Below are positions 1-6,846 of a stretch of DNA of 25,017 nt, in pieces. Source of the DNA: Nitriliruptorales bacterium (GTDB taxonomy: Bacteria > Actinomycetota > Nitriliruptoria > Euzebyales > Egibacteraceae); the NCBI GenBank assembly GCA_007133145.1, contig SLNF01000209.1:1-25017 (forward strand), written 5' to 3'. The position numbers and the translations under genes are program-made. The notes under the pieces are model-generated. The model ran no database searches. It was given only the letters and a program-made list of their open reading frames with translations, and was not told where the DNA came from. Position 1 is the stretch's first letter. Every line of letters starts with the position of its first letter.

Positions 1-80
1 ACATCGCGCCGCGACTGCTGGAGAGCTTCCACGGCGACGCGCTGCGGCTCGACGCCTTCGCGCTTGCCGAGGAGGGATGA
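1..80 (+). CDS. C-terminal end of an unidentified protein (5' truncated by the window)
   Basis: An open frame enters from the left edge in frame 3 and ends at TGA 78-80. The last residues read IAPRLLESFHGDALRLDAF followed by ALAEEG. Codons are strongly G/C-ending like the real genes here. Its stop overlaps the start of the DUF1667 gene by ATGA, so the two are probably co-transcribed. In other genomes DUF1667 genes often follow an FAD/NAD(P)-dependent oxidoreductase of the glycerol-3-phosphate dehydrogenase cluster. That makes such an oxidoreductase the best guess from context, but 25 residues without a motif cannot confirm it. Confidence 0.55.
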   Translation, partial: IAPRLLESFHGDALRLDAFALAEEG

Positions 81-517
81 GCATGACGACCACGCACGAG
101 GGCCACGAGGTCGAGACCTTCGTCTACCTCTGCACCGGCTGCCCCCTGGGCTGCAGCCTCGAGGTCGATGCCGTCGAGGAGGGCATCCTCGAGATCCGCG
201 CTGCGAACTGCAAGATCGGGGAGCGCTACGCCGAGCAGGAGCACACCGACCCGCGTCGGCCGGTGTCGACGACCGTGCGCCTCGACGACCCGGTGCACCC
301 CCGGCTACCGGTCAGGGCGACCGAGCCGGTGCCCAAGGGGCTCGTCGCGCCGTTCGTCGCGCACCTTCGCGACCTCGTCGTGCACCCGCCGGTCGACCGC
401 GGCGAAGTACTCGCCACCGACGTGCTCGGCACGGGCATCGACGTCATCGCGACGCGGTCGGTGGCCGCAGCCACCCGGGAGGACGCCGACCCGCAGCTGG
501 CGACGGCTGATCGCTAG
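77..517 (+). CDS. DUF1667 domain protein
   Basis: The protein is 146 aa. Its N-terminus has the DUF1667 cysteine signature: C19-T-G-C22-P-L-G-C26, then C45 in the ANCKIGERYA segment. It continues with the family's DPRRPVSTTVRL, HPRLPVRATEPVPKG and VLGTGIDVIATR blocks. The four cysteines could bind a metal or Fe-S centre. Family members are typically encoded next to a glycerol-3-phosphate dehydrogenase-like flavoprotein and a second FAD/NAD(P) oxidoreductase and are suspected to be an accessory electron-transfer subunit; the biochemical role is not established. The ATG at 77 overlaps the upstream stop as ATGA; an alternative ATG lies two codons later at 83. The C-terminal ~20 residues extend beyond the usual family end and look disordered. 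Confidence 0.85.
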   Translation: MSMTTTHEGHEVETFVYLCTGCPLGCSLEVDAVEEGILEIRAANCKIGERYAEQEHTDPRRPVSTTVRLDDPVHPRLPVRATEPVPKGLVAPFVAHLRDLVVHPPVDRGEVLATDVLGTGIDVIATRSVAAATREDADPQLATADR

Positions 518-531
518 CCCGGCACGAGGGT

Positions 532-559
532 CGACGGGTCGGTGCCGCGCCGCCCGTCG
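532..559. terminator. Candidate bidirectional terminator between convergent genes
   Basis: CGACGGG (532-538) pairs perfectly with CCCGTCG (553-559), and an inner CGG/CCG (540-542 with 550-552) extends the stem past a one-base bulge. It lies in the 65-bp gap between the convergent DUF1667 and ppx genes, where a terminator serving both strands is expected. There is no T-tract, as is common in GC-rich actinobacteria. Confidence 0.4.
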
Positions 560-582
560 GGCTCCGCACGAGCGGGTGGACC

Positions 583-1500
583 TCAGTCGGTCGCGGCGAG
601 GGCCCGGCAGAGGCCGTCGAGGAGATCCCGTTCGCTGACGACGACCTCGACGAAGCCTCCCCAGGCCATGACCCGCTCCAGGATGAGCGCCCCGGCGGTG
701 AGGACGTCCTCGCGGCCCGGCGCGACCGGCCCCAGGCCCGCGATGCGCGCCGCGGTGCTGCCACGAAGCTCCCCGAGCAGCCGGCCGACCTCCGCCGACG
801 ACAGCACCGTGGCGTGGATGGCCTCCGCGTCGTACGCCGCGAGGCCGAGGTGCAGTGCCGCGAGCGTCGTCGCGGTGCCGGCCACCGCGACGAGCGAGCG
901 CGCCCGGCTCGGGTCGAGCTGCCGCGCGACGTCGACGAGCTCACCCTCGATCAGCCTGGCCGCCGCGCGGAGCGCCGCCTGCGACGGCGGGTCGCCGGGG
1001 AGGAGACGCTCGGTGAGGCGTACCGAGCCGATCTGGCGACTCGCGAACACCTCCGGGGAGTCGTGGCCGAGGATGAGCTCGGTCGAGCCTCCGCCGATGT
1101 CGAGGACGAGCACGGGCCGCGCGGGATCGACGCCGGTGACCGCGCCGTCGAAGGCGAGCGCCGCCTCTGCGTCGCCGTCGAGGACCCTGGGTCGCGTGCC
1201 GGCGACAGCCTCGATGGCCTCCTGGAACGCGCCCCGGTCGGCCACGTCGCGCACCGCGCTGGTCGCCACGACCGCGACTCGGGAGCAGCCGAGGGCCCGC
1301 CAGCGCTCGGCGTAGCCGCCGACGACCTCGGCGGTGCGGGCGATCGCCTCGGGGCGCAGCCGGCCGTCCTTGTCGACCCCCTGACCGAGGCGCGTGGTGA
1401 TCGCGTCGCGGTCGCGCCAGACCGTCACCCCATCGACGACGTCGGCGACGAGCAGCCGCGTCGAGTTCGTGCCGCAGTCGACCGCGGCGACGCGGGTCAT
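583..1500 (-). CDS. ppx: Ppx/GppA family exopolyphosphatase / guanosine pentaphosphatase
   Basis: This 305-aa member of the ASKHA superfamily removes phosphate from inorganic polyphosphate and/or from pppGpp. The phosphate-1 motif AAVDCGTNSTRLLVADV is at the extreme N-terminus, VATSAVRD follows near residue 85, and the phosphate-2 motif VLDIGGGSTELILG sits near residue 140. At about 300 aa it is the short single-module actinobacterial form (compare Rv1026) without the C-terminal HD-like part of E. coli Ppx. The chosen ATG at 1500 overlaps the DUF501 stop (ATGA) and puts the glycine-rich motif at the usual distance; an ATG at 1509 would add three residues. The eno-divIC-DUF501-ppx order is conserved in Actinobacteria. 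Which substrate dominates cannot be read from sequence. Confidence 0.92.
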   Translation of the reverse strand: MTRVAAVDCGTNSTRLLVADVVDGVTVWRDRDAITTRLGQGVDKDGRLRPEAIARTAEVVGGYAERWRALGCSRVAVVATSAVRDVADRGAFQEAIEAVAGTRPRVLDGDAEAALAFDGAVTGVDPARPVLVLDIGGGSTELILGHDSPEVFASRQIGSVRLTERLLPGDPPSQAALRAAARLIEGELVDVARQLDPSRARSLVAVAGTATTLAALHLGLAAYDAEAIHATVLSSAEVGRLLGELRGSTAARIAGLGPVAPGREDVLTAGALILERVMAWGGFVEVVVSERDLLDGLCRALAATD

Positions 1501-2057
1501 TCGTGCCATCCGCTACCGTCGGCGGTCACGCATGGTCCAGGGCAGAGCATGGGCTCGAGGCGCTCGCCAACCCACGCCCCGATCGGGTTGTCGCCCGTGG
1601 CCAGATGGTGGGCGTAGAGCGCGTGGAGGCACTTCACCCGGCCGGGCATGCCGCCGGCCGAGGGATCGCCGGGCACCCTGGGGCCGAGGCCGTCACGGAA
1701 GGCCACGAAGCGTTCGTGGGCGCTGCGGTAGGCCTCGGCGAGCTCAGGGTCCTCGGCGACCCCCTCGCCCAGGTCGACCATGACCCCCGACGCCTCGAGG
1801 GTGCCGATGTGCCTCGACGCGAGCGGGCAGGCGAGCCAGAACGTCGTCGGGAAGGGGGTGCCGTCCTCGAGTGCCGGATCGACGCGCAGCACCGCCGGCA
1901 GGCCGAAGGTGCAGCGCACCGCTGCGGCGGGCCGCCCACGCGCCGGCCGCCCGAGCATGCGGGCGACGAGGTCGGTCTCGGCCTCGTCGAGCGGAGGACG
2001 GCGCGCCTGTGCCTCGTACGACGCGTCGGGGGCGGGACGGAGCGCATCGTCGGTCAT
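1497..2057 (-). CDS. DUF501 domain protein
   Basis: This 186-aa protein is of unknown biochemical function and belongs to a family (DUF501, Rv1025-like) that almost always lies between divIC/ftsB and ppx in Actinobacteria. Conserved blocks visible are VRCTFGLPAV, PFPTTFWLACP, GRVKCLHALYAHHLATGDN and the C-terminal CPGPCV. The cysteine and histidine pattern (WLACP, KCLHALYAHH, CPGPC) suggests a metal site or structural thiols, which is inference. The ATG at 2057 is chosen because conserved sequence begins shortly after it. The frame stays open upstream to about 2255, but that part is arginine/proline-rich low-complexity translation unlike the family. The stop overlaps the ppx start by 4 bp. 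Here, unusually, a ~620-bp gap separates it from the preceding Nudix gene. Confidence 0.88.
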   Translation of the reverse strand: MTDDALRPAPDASYEAQARRPPLDEAETDLVARMLGRPARGRPAAAVRCTFGLPAVLRVDPALEDGTPFPTTFWLACPLASRHIGTLEASGVMVDLGEGVAEDPELAEAYRSAHERFVAFRDGLGPRVPGDPSAGGMPGRVKCLHALYAHHLATGDNPIGAWVGERLEPMLCPGPCVTADGSGWHE

Positions 2058-2110
2058 CGCGTGGGAAGCCTCGCGCGCCGAGCAGCGCGCGGCAAACCCG
2101 CTGTCGACAC

Positions 2111-2124
2111 GCCCGGCGCCGGGC
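2111..2124. repeat. 14-bp perfect palindrome GCCCGGCGCCGGGC
   Basis: A self-complementary GC-only palindrome about 55 bp upstream of the DUF501 start. It could be a dimer-binding operator or simply part of the leader structure. Confidence 0.45.
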
Positions 2125-2146
2125 GGCAGTACCGCGCGTGCATCCT

Positions 2147-2165
2147 CCCCCGCGACGCGCGGGGG
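2147..2165. repeat. Hairpin, 8-bp perfect stem with 3-nt loop
   Basis: CCCCCGCG, loop ACG, CGCGGGGG. It lies about 90 nt upstream of the DUF501 start on the transcribed strand, so it could act as an attenuator or as a terminator of read-through from the Nudix side. No T-run flanks it. Confidence 0.45.
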
Positions 2166-2337
2166 CCCGCATCGCGCCGTTGCCGGGGTTGTGGTCGTGT
2201 CGTTCGGGTTGCCTCGCCGTGCGGCGGGGCGGTCCGCGTCTGACCCGGCCCGCATGCCGGCTGGGGCGGGGTCGGCGTGTCGTCGCCACGAGCGTCGCCC
2301 GCTTGCGTGGGGTCGGTGTCACGGTCGGCTCGGCGTC

Positions 2338-2364
2338 GGCCAGCCGGGCCGCTCCCGGCTGGCC
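2338..2364. repeat. Hairpin, 11-bp perfect stem with 5-nt loop
   Basis: GGCCAGCCGGG (2338-2348), loop CCGCT, CCCGGCTGGCC (2354-2364). This is the strongest simple inverted repeat seen in the window. It is a reasonable factor-independent terminator or RNA structural element in the Nudix/DUF501 gap, although it lacks a T-tract on either side. Confidence 0.5.
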
Positions 2365-2470
2365 CCCTGGGGTGCTGGCGTGAGGCGCGCGAGGTCGACC
2401 GCGGCGCCCGAGGCCATGATCGACCACCCGTCCCAGCCGTCGGCCTCCTTGGAGTTGACCGGCCACGACA

Positions 2471-2498
2471 CCCCACCCGACCCGCCAGCCCACCGCCC
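2471..2498 (-). other. Putative G-quadruplex motif
   Basis: On the - strand five G-runs (complement of C-runs at 2496-2498, 2489-2491, 2481-2483, 2476-2478 and 2471-2474) are separated by loops of 4, 5, 2 and 1 nt. This satisfies the usual G3+N1-7 pattern. It lies on the strand that would be transcribed from the Nudix end toward DUF501. Confidence 0.5.
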
Positions 2499-2531
2499 AG
2501 AGCTCCATCCGGCGGCTGCCATGTCGTCACA

Positions 2532-2585
2532 GGGCCGCCAGGCCCCACCCCTCAACGACGGTGCCCCCCACCGGGGCGATCCCCG
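2532..2585. repeat. Pair of short perfect hairpins
   Basis: GGGCC-GCCA-GGCCC (2532-2545) and CGGGG-CGAT-CCCCG (2572-2585), each a 5-bp stem with a tetraloop. They lie 90-145 nt beyond the Nudix stop codon and are candidates for the 3' end of the eno-to-Nudix transcript. Each alone would be unremarkable in GC-rich DNA. Confidence 0.3.
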
Positions 2586-2676
2586 TCGCAGTCGGCCTTG
2601 ACCCCAGCGAGCAGCCGATCCGACCCGAACCAGGCGCCGCCCTCACGCGACCGCACCCCACCAGCCTGCACAGGCC

Positions 2677-3309
2677 CTAGTCGAGGTGCGCCCCGAGGCC
2701 GGGATCGGCGAGCCGCTCGGCGATGATCGCGAGGTGCTCGGGGTGGGTGCGCCCCTCCGACAACGGCGGCGGATCGGCGGGGTCGAAGAAGCCCGCCCCG
2801 AGCGTCTCGACGCCGTCGGGGCGGGGCTCGGCGTCGGGGTCGCGCGCCTCGCAGGCGATGAGGAGCTTGTAGATCCGGAAGGGCAGCGGCGGGGCCGGCC
2901 GCCGCTCCCGGTCGACGACGGCGAGCAGCCGGCGGGCACGCACGGCGAGCCCCGCCTCCTCGGCGACCTCGCGCTCGACGGCCTCGCGCGGCTCGTCGGC
3001 CATGTCGGCCCATCCGCCCGGCAGGGTCCAGCCGCCGTCAGTGGCCTCGCGCACGAGCAGGATCCGCTGCTCGCGGACGACGACGCCGCGCACGTCGACC
3101 TTGGGTGTGGCGTAGCCGCGCTCTGCGCGCAGGAGGTCGGCGAGTTCGGCGACGTCGGCGTCGGACTCGGCGGCGAGCAGCTCGGCGGCGATGCGCTGCA
3201 CCGCCTCGTAGCGTGCGACGTCGAAGCCCTCGGCGTAGTGCAGCCCGGTCTGGGCGATCGCGGCGAGACGCCGCCCCCAGTCGAGATGGCGCGGGTCCCG
3301 TCCGCTCAC
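2677..3309 (-). CDS. Nudix hydrolase with X-linked NDP hydrolase N-terminal domain
   Basis: The protein is 210 aa. An N-terminal helical segment (residues ~10-65: RRLAAIAQTGLHYAEGFDVARYE, interrupted here only for description) matches the domain found before Nudix in hydrolases of nucleoside-diphosphate derivatives such as ADP-ribose or NDP-sugars. The Nudix fold follows at ~70-200. The Nudix box runs from G99 to L121 with R113-E114 and E117-E118-x-G120 intact. The first box glutamate is replaced by D105 (GGWADMAD), a conservative change. Start: GTG at 3309 overlaps the stop of the acetyltransferase gene (GTGA), and this places the N-terminal domain as in homologues. The substrate cannot be predicted; housecleaning of nucleotide derivatives is the family role. 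Confidence 0.88.
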   Translation of the reverse strand: MSGRDPRHLDWGRRLAAIAQTGLHYAEGFDVARYEAVQRIAAELLAAESDADVAELADLLRAERGYATPKVDVRGVVVREQRILLVREATDGGWTLPGGWADMADEPREAVEREVAEEAGLAVRARRLLAVVDRERRPAPPLPFRIYKLLIACEARDPDAEPRPDGVETLGAGFFDPADPPPLSEGRTHPEHLAIIAERLADPGLGAHLD

Positions 3310-3746
3310 GCCCGCAGCATCGGCACGTGGGGGATGCCGTCCTCGAGGAAGCCGGGGCCGCTGACGACGAACCCGAAGCGCGTGTAGTAGGACTCGAGGT
3401 GGGCCTGCGCGGAGAGGTGGGTCGGCGGTCGGCTCCGCGCGAGTGCGTGCTCGATGAGGCTTCCCGCGAGCCCGCGCCCGCGCGCGTGCGCGGCGGTGCA
3501 GACCCGGCCGATGCGCGAGCCCCGCCCGCCTTCGTCGAGCAGTCGCAGGTAGGCCACGGGCCCGGTGCCATCGTCGAACCAGACGTGGCGTGTGGACGGC
3601 TCGAGGTCGCGTCCGTCGAGCTCGGGGTAGGGGCAGGACTGCTCGACGACGAAGACTGCGACGCGCAGGGCGAGCAGGCGGTAGAGCGTCGCCGCGTCGA
3701 CCTCGCCGGCCCCCGCGGTGCGCACCGCGGGCGTGGCGGTGCTCAC
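3306..3746 (-). CDS. ElaA-type GNAT N-acetyltransferase
   Basis: The 146-aa protein matches ElaA along its length. It has LYRLLALRVAVFVVEQSCPY and ELDGRDLEPSTRH near the N-terminus and VAYLRLL and IGRVCTAAHARGRGLAGSL in the middle. The last contains the acetyl-CoA pyrophosphate loop (R-G-R-G-L-A-G). SAQAHLESYYTRFGF and EDGIPHVPM close the protein. Those blocks are characteristic of the ElaA subfamily, whose physiological acceptor is unknown. The GTG at 3746 overlaps the divIC stop as GTGA, and the next gene overlaps in the same way, so this gene is embedded in the division operon. That position is not part of the usual actinobacterial eno-divIC-DUF501-ppx cluster, so it and the Nudix gene look like lineage-specific insertions. 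Confidence 0.9.
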   Translation of the reverse strand: MSTATPAVRTAGAGEVDAATLYRLLALRVAVFVVEQSCPYPELDGRDLEPSTRHVWFDDGTGPVAYLRLLDEGGRGSRIGRVCTAAHARGRGLAGSLIEHALARSRPPTHLSAQAHLESYYTRFGFVVSGPGFLEDGIPHVPMLRA

Positions 3747-4183
3747 TCGCCCGCACCGACGAGGTCGCCGAGCCAACGGCCGAGCCGGCGGTACCAGGCG
3801 TCGTCGGCCGGTGGCTCCTCGTCCCGCGCCGCCGGCAGGGTCGGGTCCGGCTCGGGGCGGGCGACGACGTAGGGCTCCTCGCCGGGCATGACGAGCCCGA
3901 GCTCGGAGCGGGCGAGCAGCTCGACCTCCTCGGGGTCCTCGAGCGACTCGACGCGGTCCTCGAGGTCCTCGACCTCCTCGGCGAAGCCGTCGCGGGCACG
4001 CTCGAGCGCGTCGACGCGGTCCGCGGCGGCGGTGTAGACCTGCAGCGGACCGAGCGCCATCGCGCCGATGAGGACGACGAGGGCGAGCAGGGCGAGGACG
4101 TAGGGCCGGTCGCCCACGGTCAGCGCCCGCCACGCCCGGCCGCGGGGCCGGGAGCGGGGGCGCTGGGCGGCGCGACCGGCCAT
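3743..4183 (-). CDS. Septum formation initiator, DivIC/FtsB family
   Basis: The 146-aa bitopic membrane protein has a basic cytoplasmic N-terminus (1-27), one membrane segment at ~28-48 (YVLALLALVVLIGAMAL), and an extracytoplasmic coiled coil at ~52-85 rich in E, D, R and L heptads. The conserved LARSELGLVMPGEEPYVV block follows at ~90-108. A charged proline-rich tail ends the protein. In FtsB/DivIC the coiled coil pairs with FtsL and joins FtsQ/DivIB in the divisome at the septum. It starts at ATG 4183, 6 bp after the eno stop, as in many actinobacteria (compare Rv1024). The tail from ~109 on is poorly conserved. Confidence 0.9.
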   Translation of the reverse strand: MAGRAAQRPRSRPRGRAWRALTVGDRPYVLALLALVVLIGAMALGPLQVYTAAADRVDALERARDGFAEEVEDLEDRVESLEDPEEVELLARSELGLVMPGEEPYVVARPEPDPTLPAARDEEPPADDAWYRRLGRWLGDLVGAGE

Positions 4184-4189
4184 CGCCGC

Positions 4190-5470
4190 CTACGACCGCG
4201 CGAGCCGGAAGGCGTCGTGTCCCGCGTAACGGGCGGCATCCCCGAGCTGCTCCTCGATGCGCAGGAGCTGGTTGTACTTCGCGACGCGGTCGGAGCGCGC
4301 CGGGGCGCCGGTCTTGATCTGCCCGGCGTTGACGGCCACCGCGAGGTCGGCGATGAACGCGTCCTCGGTCTCGCCCGAGCGGTGGCTGATCATGCAGGTC
4401 CAGCCGGTGCGGTGGGCGGCCTCCATCGTCTCGAAGGTCTCGGTGAGCGTGCCGATCTGGTTGACCTTCACGAGCACCGAGTTCGCGGAGTTCTCCTCGA
4501 TGCCGCGACGCACCCGCGTGAGGTTCGTCACGAAGAGGTCGTCGCCGACGATCTGGACCTTGTCGCCGAGGCGCTCGGTGAGCAGGGCCCAGCCCTCCCA
4601 GTCCTCCTCGTCGAGGCCGTCCTCGATCGAGACGATGGGGTAGGCGTCGAGGAGCTCGGCCCAGAGGTCGACCATCTCCGCGCTCGACAGCGTCCGGCCC
4701 TCGCCGGCGAGCTCGTAGTTGCCGTCCTTGTAGAACTCGCTCGCGGCAGGATCCATCGCGAGGGCGACGTCGGTCCCGGGGGCAAAGCCCGCCGCCTCGA
4801 TCGCCTCGATGATGAGGTCGAGCGCCTCGCGGTTGGAGTCGAGGTTCGGCGCGAAGCCGCCCTCGTCGCCGAGCCCGGTCGACAGCCCGCGCCCGGAGAG
4901 GACCTTCTTGAGGGCGTGGTAGACCTCGGCGCCCATGCGCAGCGCCTCGCGGAAGGTCGGCGCGCCGACGGGCGCGACCATGAACTCCTGGAAATCGACG
5001 TTGGACTCGGCGTGGCTGCCCCCGTTGAGGATGTTCATCATCGGCACGGGCAGGAGGTGGGCGCTCGGCCCGCCGAGGTAGGCGAAGAGCGGCAGCTCGC
5101 GGGAGGAGGCCGCGGCGCGGGCGACGGCGAGGCTCACGCCGAGCATCGCGTTCGCCCCGAGGTTGGACTTGTCGTCGGTGCCGTCGAGGGCGATGAGCGC
5201 CGCGTCGACGGCGCGCTGGTCGGTGGCGTCCATGCCGACGATCTCCGGCGCGATCGTGCGCAGGACGTTGTCGACGGCCTTCGTCACACCCTTGCCGCCG
5301 TAGCGGTCACCGCCATCACGGAGCTCCACGGCTTCGAACTCACCCGTCGACGCCCCGCTGGGGACCGCGGCGCGGCCGGCCGAGCCGTCGACGAGGAGGC
5401 AGTCCACCTCGATGGTCGGGTTGCCTCGCGAGTCCAGGAGCTCACGGGCCAGGAAGGTCTCGATCTCCAC
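4190..5470 (-). CDS. eno: Enolase (phosphopyruvate hydratase)
   Basis: Interconverts 2-phosphoglycerate and phosphoenolpyruvate in glycolysis and gluconeogenesis. The 426 aa is the standard bacterial length. The Mg ligands are D240 (LAMDPAAS), E283 (SIEDGLDEED) and D310 (GDDLFVTN). The catalytic pair is E203 (GDEGGFAPN) and K335 (VLVKVNQIGT), and K386 follows the SHRSGETED loop (362-370). The start is GTG 5470, giving VEIETFLARELLDSRGNPT as in homologues, with GAAAGGG about 9 nt upstream. The open frame continues upstream, but that extension has no family similarity. eno leads the divIC/GNAT/Nudix run and has a plausible promoter just upstream. Confidence 0.98.
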   Translation of the reverse strand: MEIETFLARELLDSRGNPTIEVDCLLVDGSAGRAAVPSGASTGEFEAVELRDGGDRYGGKGVTKAVDNVLRTIAPEIVGMDATDQRAVDAALIALDGTDDKSNLGANAMLGVSLAVARAAASSRELPLFAYLGGPSAHLLPVPMMNILNGGSHAESNVDFQEFMVAPVGAPTFREALRMGAEVYHALKKVLSGRGLSTGLGDEGGFAPNLDSNREALDLIIEAIEAAGFAPGTDVALAMDPAASEFYKDGNYELAGEGRTLSSAEMVDLWAELLDAYPIVSIEDGLDEEDWEGWALLTERLGDKVQIVGDDLFVTNLTRVRRGIEENSANSVLVKVNQIGTLTETFETMEAAHRTGWTCMISHRSGETEDAFIADLAVAVNAGQIKTGAPARSDRVAKYNQLLRIEEQLGDAARYAGHDAFRLARS

Positions 5471-5498
5471 GTGACGTTCACCCTTTCGTGGTGCTGTG

Positions 5499-5528
5499 AC
5501 GGTAGTGCAGCGGGGCGCGGCGACGCAA
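5499..5528 (-). promoter_or_regulatory. Candidate sigma-70-type promoter of eno
   Basis: On the - strand TTGCGT (5528-5523) and TACCGT (5504-5499) are separated by 18 bp. Initiation about 7 nt downstream would give a leader of roughly 20 nt before the eno GTG, ending in its Shine-Dalgarno. Matches to TTGACA/TATAAT are 4/6 each, so it is plausible but not strong. Confidence 0.35.
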
Positions 5529-5577
5529 CGATCCACCGCGACGCCAGGCGCCGTGTCTCAGAGCCTCTCCGAGGACC

Positions 5578-6726
5578 TCAGTAGAGGAACATCGGCTTGC
5601 CGGTGATGTCGCGGATCCTCGGCCGATACTGCTCGGGGTCGTAGAGCGCCTCGACGTCGACGCGCTTGGCGCCCTCGCGCGTGACCTCGATGGGGACGTT
5701 GATGTACGTGCCGTTGCGCAGCGCGACCATGCGCCCGCGCGCACCGTCGACGGCGAGGTCGGCGGCCATGACCGCGTAGTTCGTCGCGACCATGAGGTCG
5801 AGGGAGTCCGGCGAGCCCGAGCGCATGAGGTACCCGAGTTGCTGGCTCACCATGTTCACGCCGGTGAGCTCCCTCAGGGCCTGCGAGGTCTCTTCGCCGA
5901 TGCCGCCGAGCTTGCGGTGGCCGTAGGGGTCGGCCTCGCCGGAGAGGCGGACCTCGCCGTCGATCATCTTCGCACCCTCGGAGACGGTGACCATGGCGTA
6001 GCGCGAGGGGTTGGCCGCACGATCGGCCATGAGGAAGTCCGCGAGGCGCCCGACGTCGAACGGCACCTCGGAGATGAGCGCGCGGTCAACGCCCGAGAGG
6101 TAGGCGCTGATGAGGGAGGTCTCCCCGGAGTAGCGCCCGAAGAGCTCGACGACGGCGATGCGCTCGTGCGAGCCCGTGGAGGTGCGCAGCTGGTGGATGA
6201 ACTGCACGCTGCGCGTCACGGCGGTGGAGAAGCCGATGCAGTAGTCGGTGCCGTGGACGTCGTTGTCCATGGTCTTGGGGATCGCGATGACGGGGAAGCC
6301 CTCATCGTGGAGCCGCAGCGCGTAGGAGAGCGTGTCGTCTCCGCCGATCGGGATCATCGCGTCGATGCCGAGCTTCTCGAGGTTGGCGAGCACGTGGGGC
6401 GTGAAGTCGTGAGGCCCCTCGGCGCCGGCTTGGGGGCGCAGGAAGTCGGGCACGGCGTCGTCCTTGACCCGGCCGGGGTTCGTGCGCGACGTGTGGAGGA
6501 ACGTCCCGCCGGTGCGGTCGATCGTCCGCACCTCCTCCTTGTCGAGCGCCACCGTCCAGGTCGCCACCGAGTCAGGGTCGTCGGCCTGGCACTCGAGCAG
6601 GCCGCCCCAGCCCCGCCGGATCCCCACGACCTCGTGGCCGTCGTCGATGACGCGGTGGACCACGGACTTGATGCACGGGTTGAGACCCGGCACGTCGCCA
6701 CCGCCGGTGAGCACACCGATGCGCAT
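5578..6726 (-). CDS. pfk: 6-phosphofructokinase, probably PPi-dependent
   Basis: Phosphorylates fructose 6-phosphate to the 1,6-bisphosphate; 382 aa, group-A PFK fold. Residues 1-11 (MRIGVLTGGGD) form the first glycine loop. GGDDT is at 128-132: D131 replaces the glycine (E. coli G104) that accommodates ATP. PKTMDND is at 150-156, with K151 in place of E. coli G124 and catalytic D154. Asp plus Lys at these two sites is the established signature of pyrophosphate-dependent PFKs. ELFGRYSGETSL and the C-terminal substrate loops are also present. The start ATG 6726 follows GAGGAGGGC by about 8 nt. PPi dependence would make the step reversible, serving both glycolysis and gluconeogenesis. eno lies 107 bp downstream. 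A TAGCGT (6767-6762) may be its -10 element. Confidence 0.95.
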   Translation of the reverse strand: MRIGVLTGGGDVPGLNPCIKSVVHRVIDDGHEVVGIRRGWGGLLECQADDPDSVATWTVALDKEEVRTIDRTGGTFLHTSRTNPGRVKDDAVPDFLRPQAGAEGPHDFTPHVLANLEKLGIDAMIPIGGDDTLSYALRLHDEGFPVIAIPKTMDNDVHGTDYCIGFSTAVTRSVQFIHQLRTSTGSHERIAVVELFGRYSGETSLISAYLSGVDRALISEVPFDVGRLADFLMADRAANPSRYAMVTVSEGAKMIDGEVRLSGEADPYGHRKLGGIGEETSQALRELTGVNMVSQQLGYLMRSGSPDSLDLMVATNYAVMAADLAVDGARGRMVALRNGTYINVPIEVTREGAKRVDVEALYDPEQYRPRIRDITGKPMFLY

Positions 6727-6846
6727 CCTTGCTGCCCTCCTCGTCACACGGGTTGTCCCGCACGCTAGCGCGCTGGCCCGCCGGGCGAAAGCGAGCCCTG
6801 CCTGCCCTGAAGGACCGTTCGTCCCTCCCCCGGGCTCGGGACCCCC

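Larger units (their letters stand above)
2058..2676. other. 619-bp non-coding interval rich in hairpins and G/C tracts
   Basis: No frame here gives a credible protein: all open frames translate to Arg/Pro/Ala/Gly-rich low-complexity sequence without a family signature. The interval separates the Nudix gene from DUF501 on the - strand and breaks up an otherwise tight conserved cluster. It contains a 14-bp palindrome, several perfect hairpins and a G-quadruplex motif, listed separately. It must supply the promoter and leader of DUF501-ppx and the end of the eno-to-Nudix transcript. I do not see a clear -10/-35 pair, a tRNA, or a recognisable SRP RNA, tmRNA or RNase P core. Confidence 0.6.

Noticed and set aside
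2319..2555. A 78-codon - strand frame in the Nudix-DUF501 gap
   Set aside because: It has no recognisable domain or Shine-Dalgarno, and its composition is like that of the other frames in the gap; the hairpins and G-tracts explain the region better.
3590..5584. A 664-codon open frame on the + strand across eno and divIC
   Set aside because: It spans several real - strand genes and the gap between eno and pfk, and has the composition of an antisense shadow.
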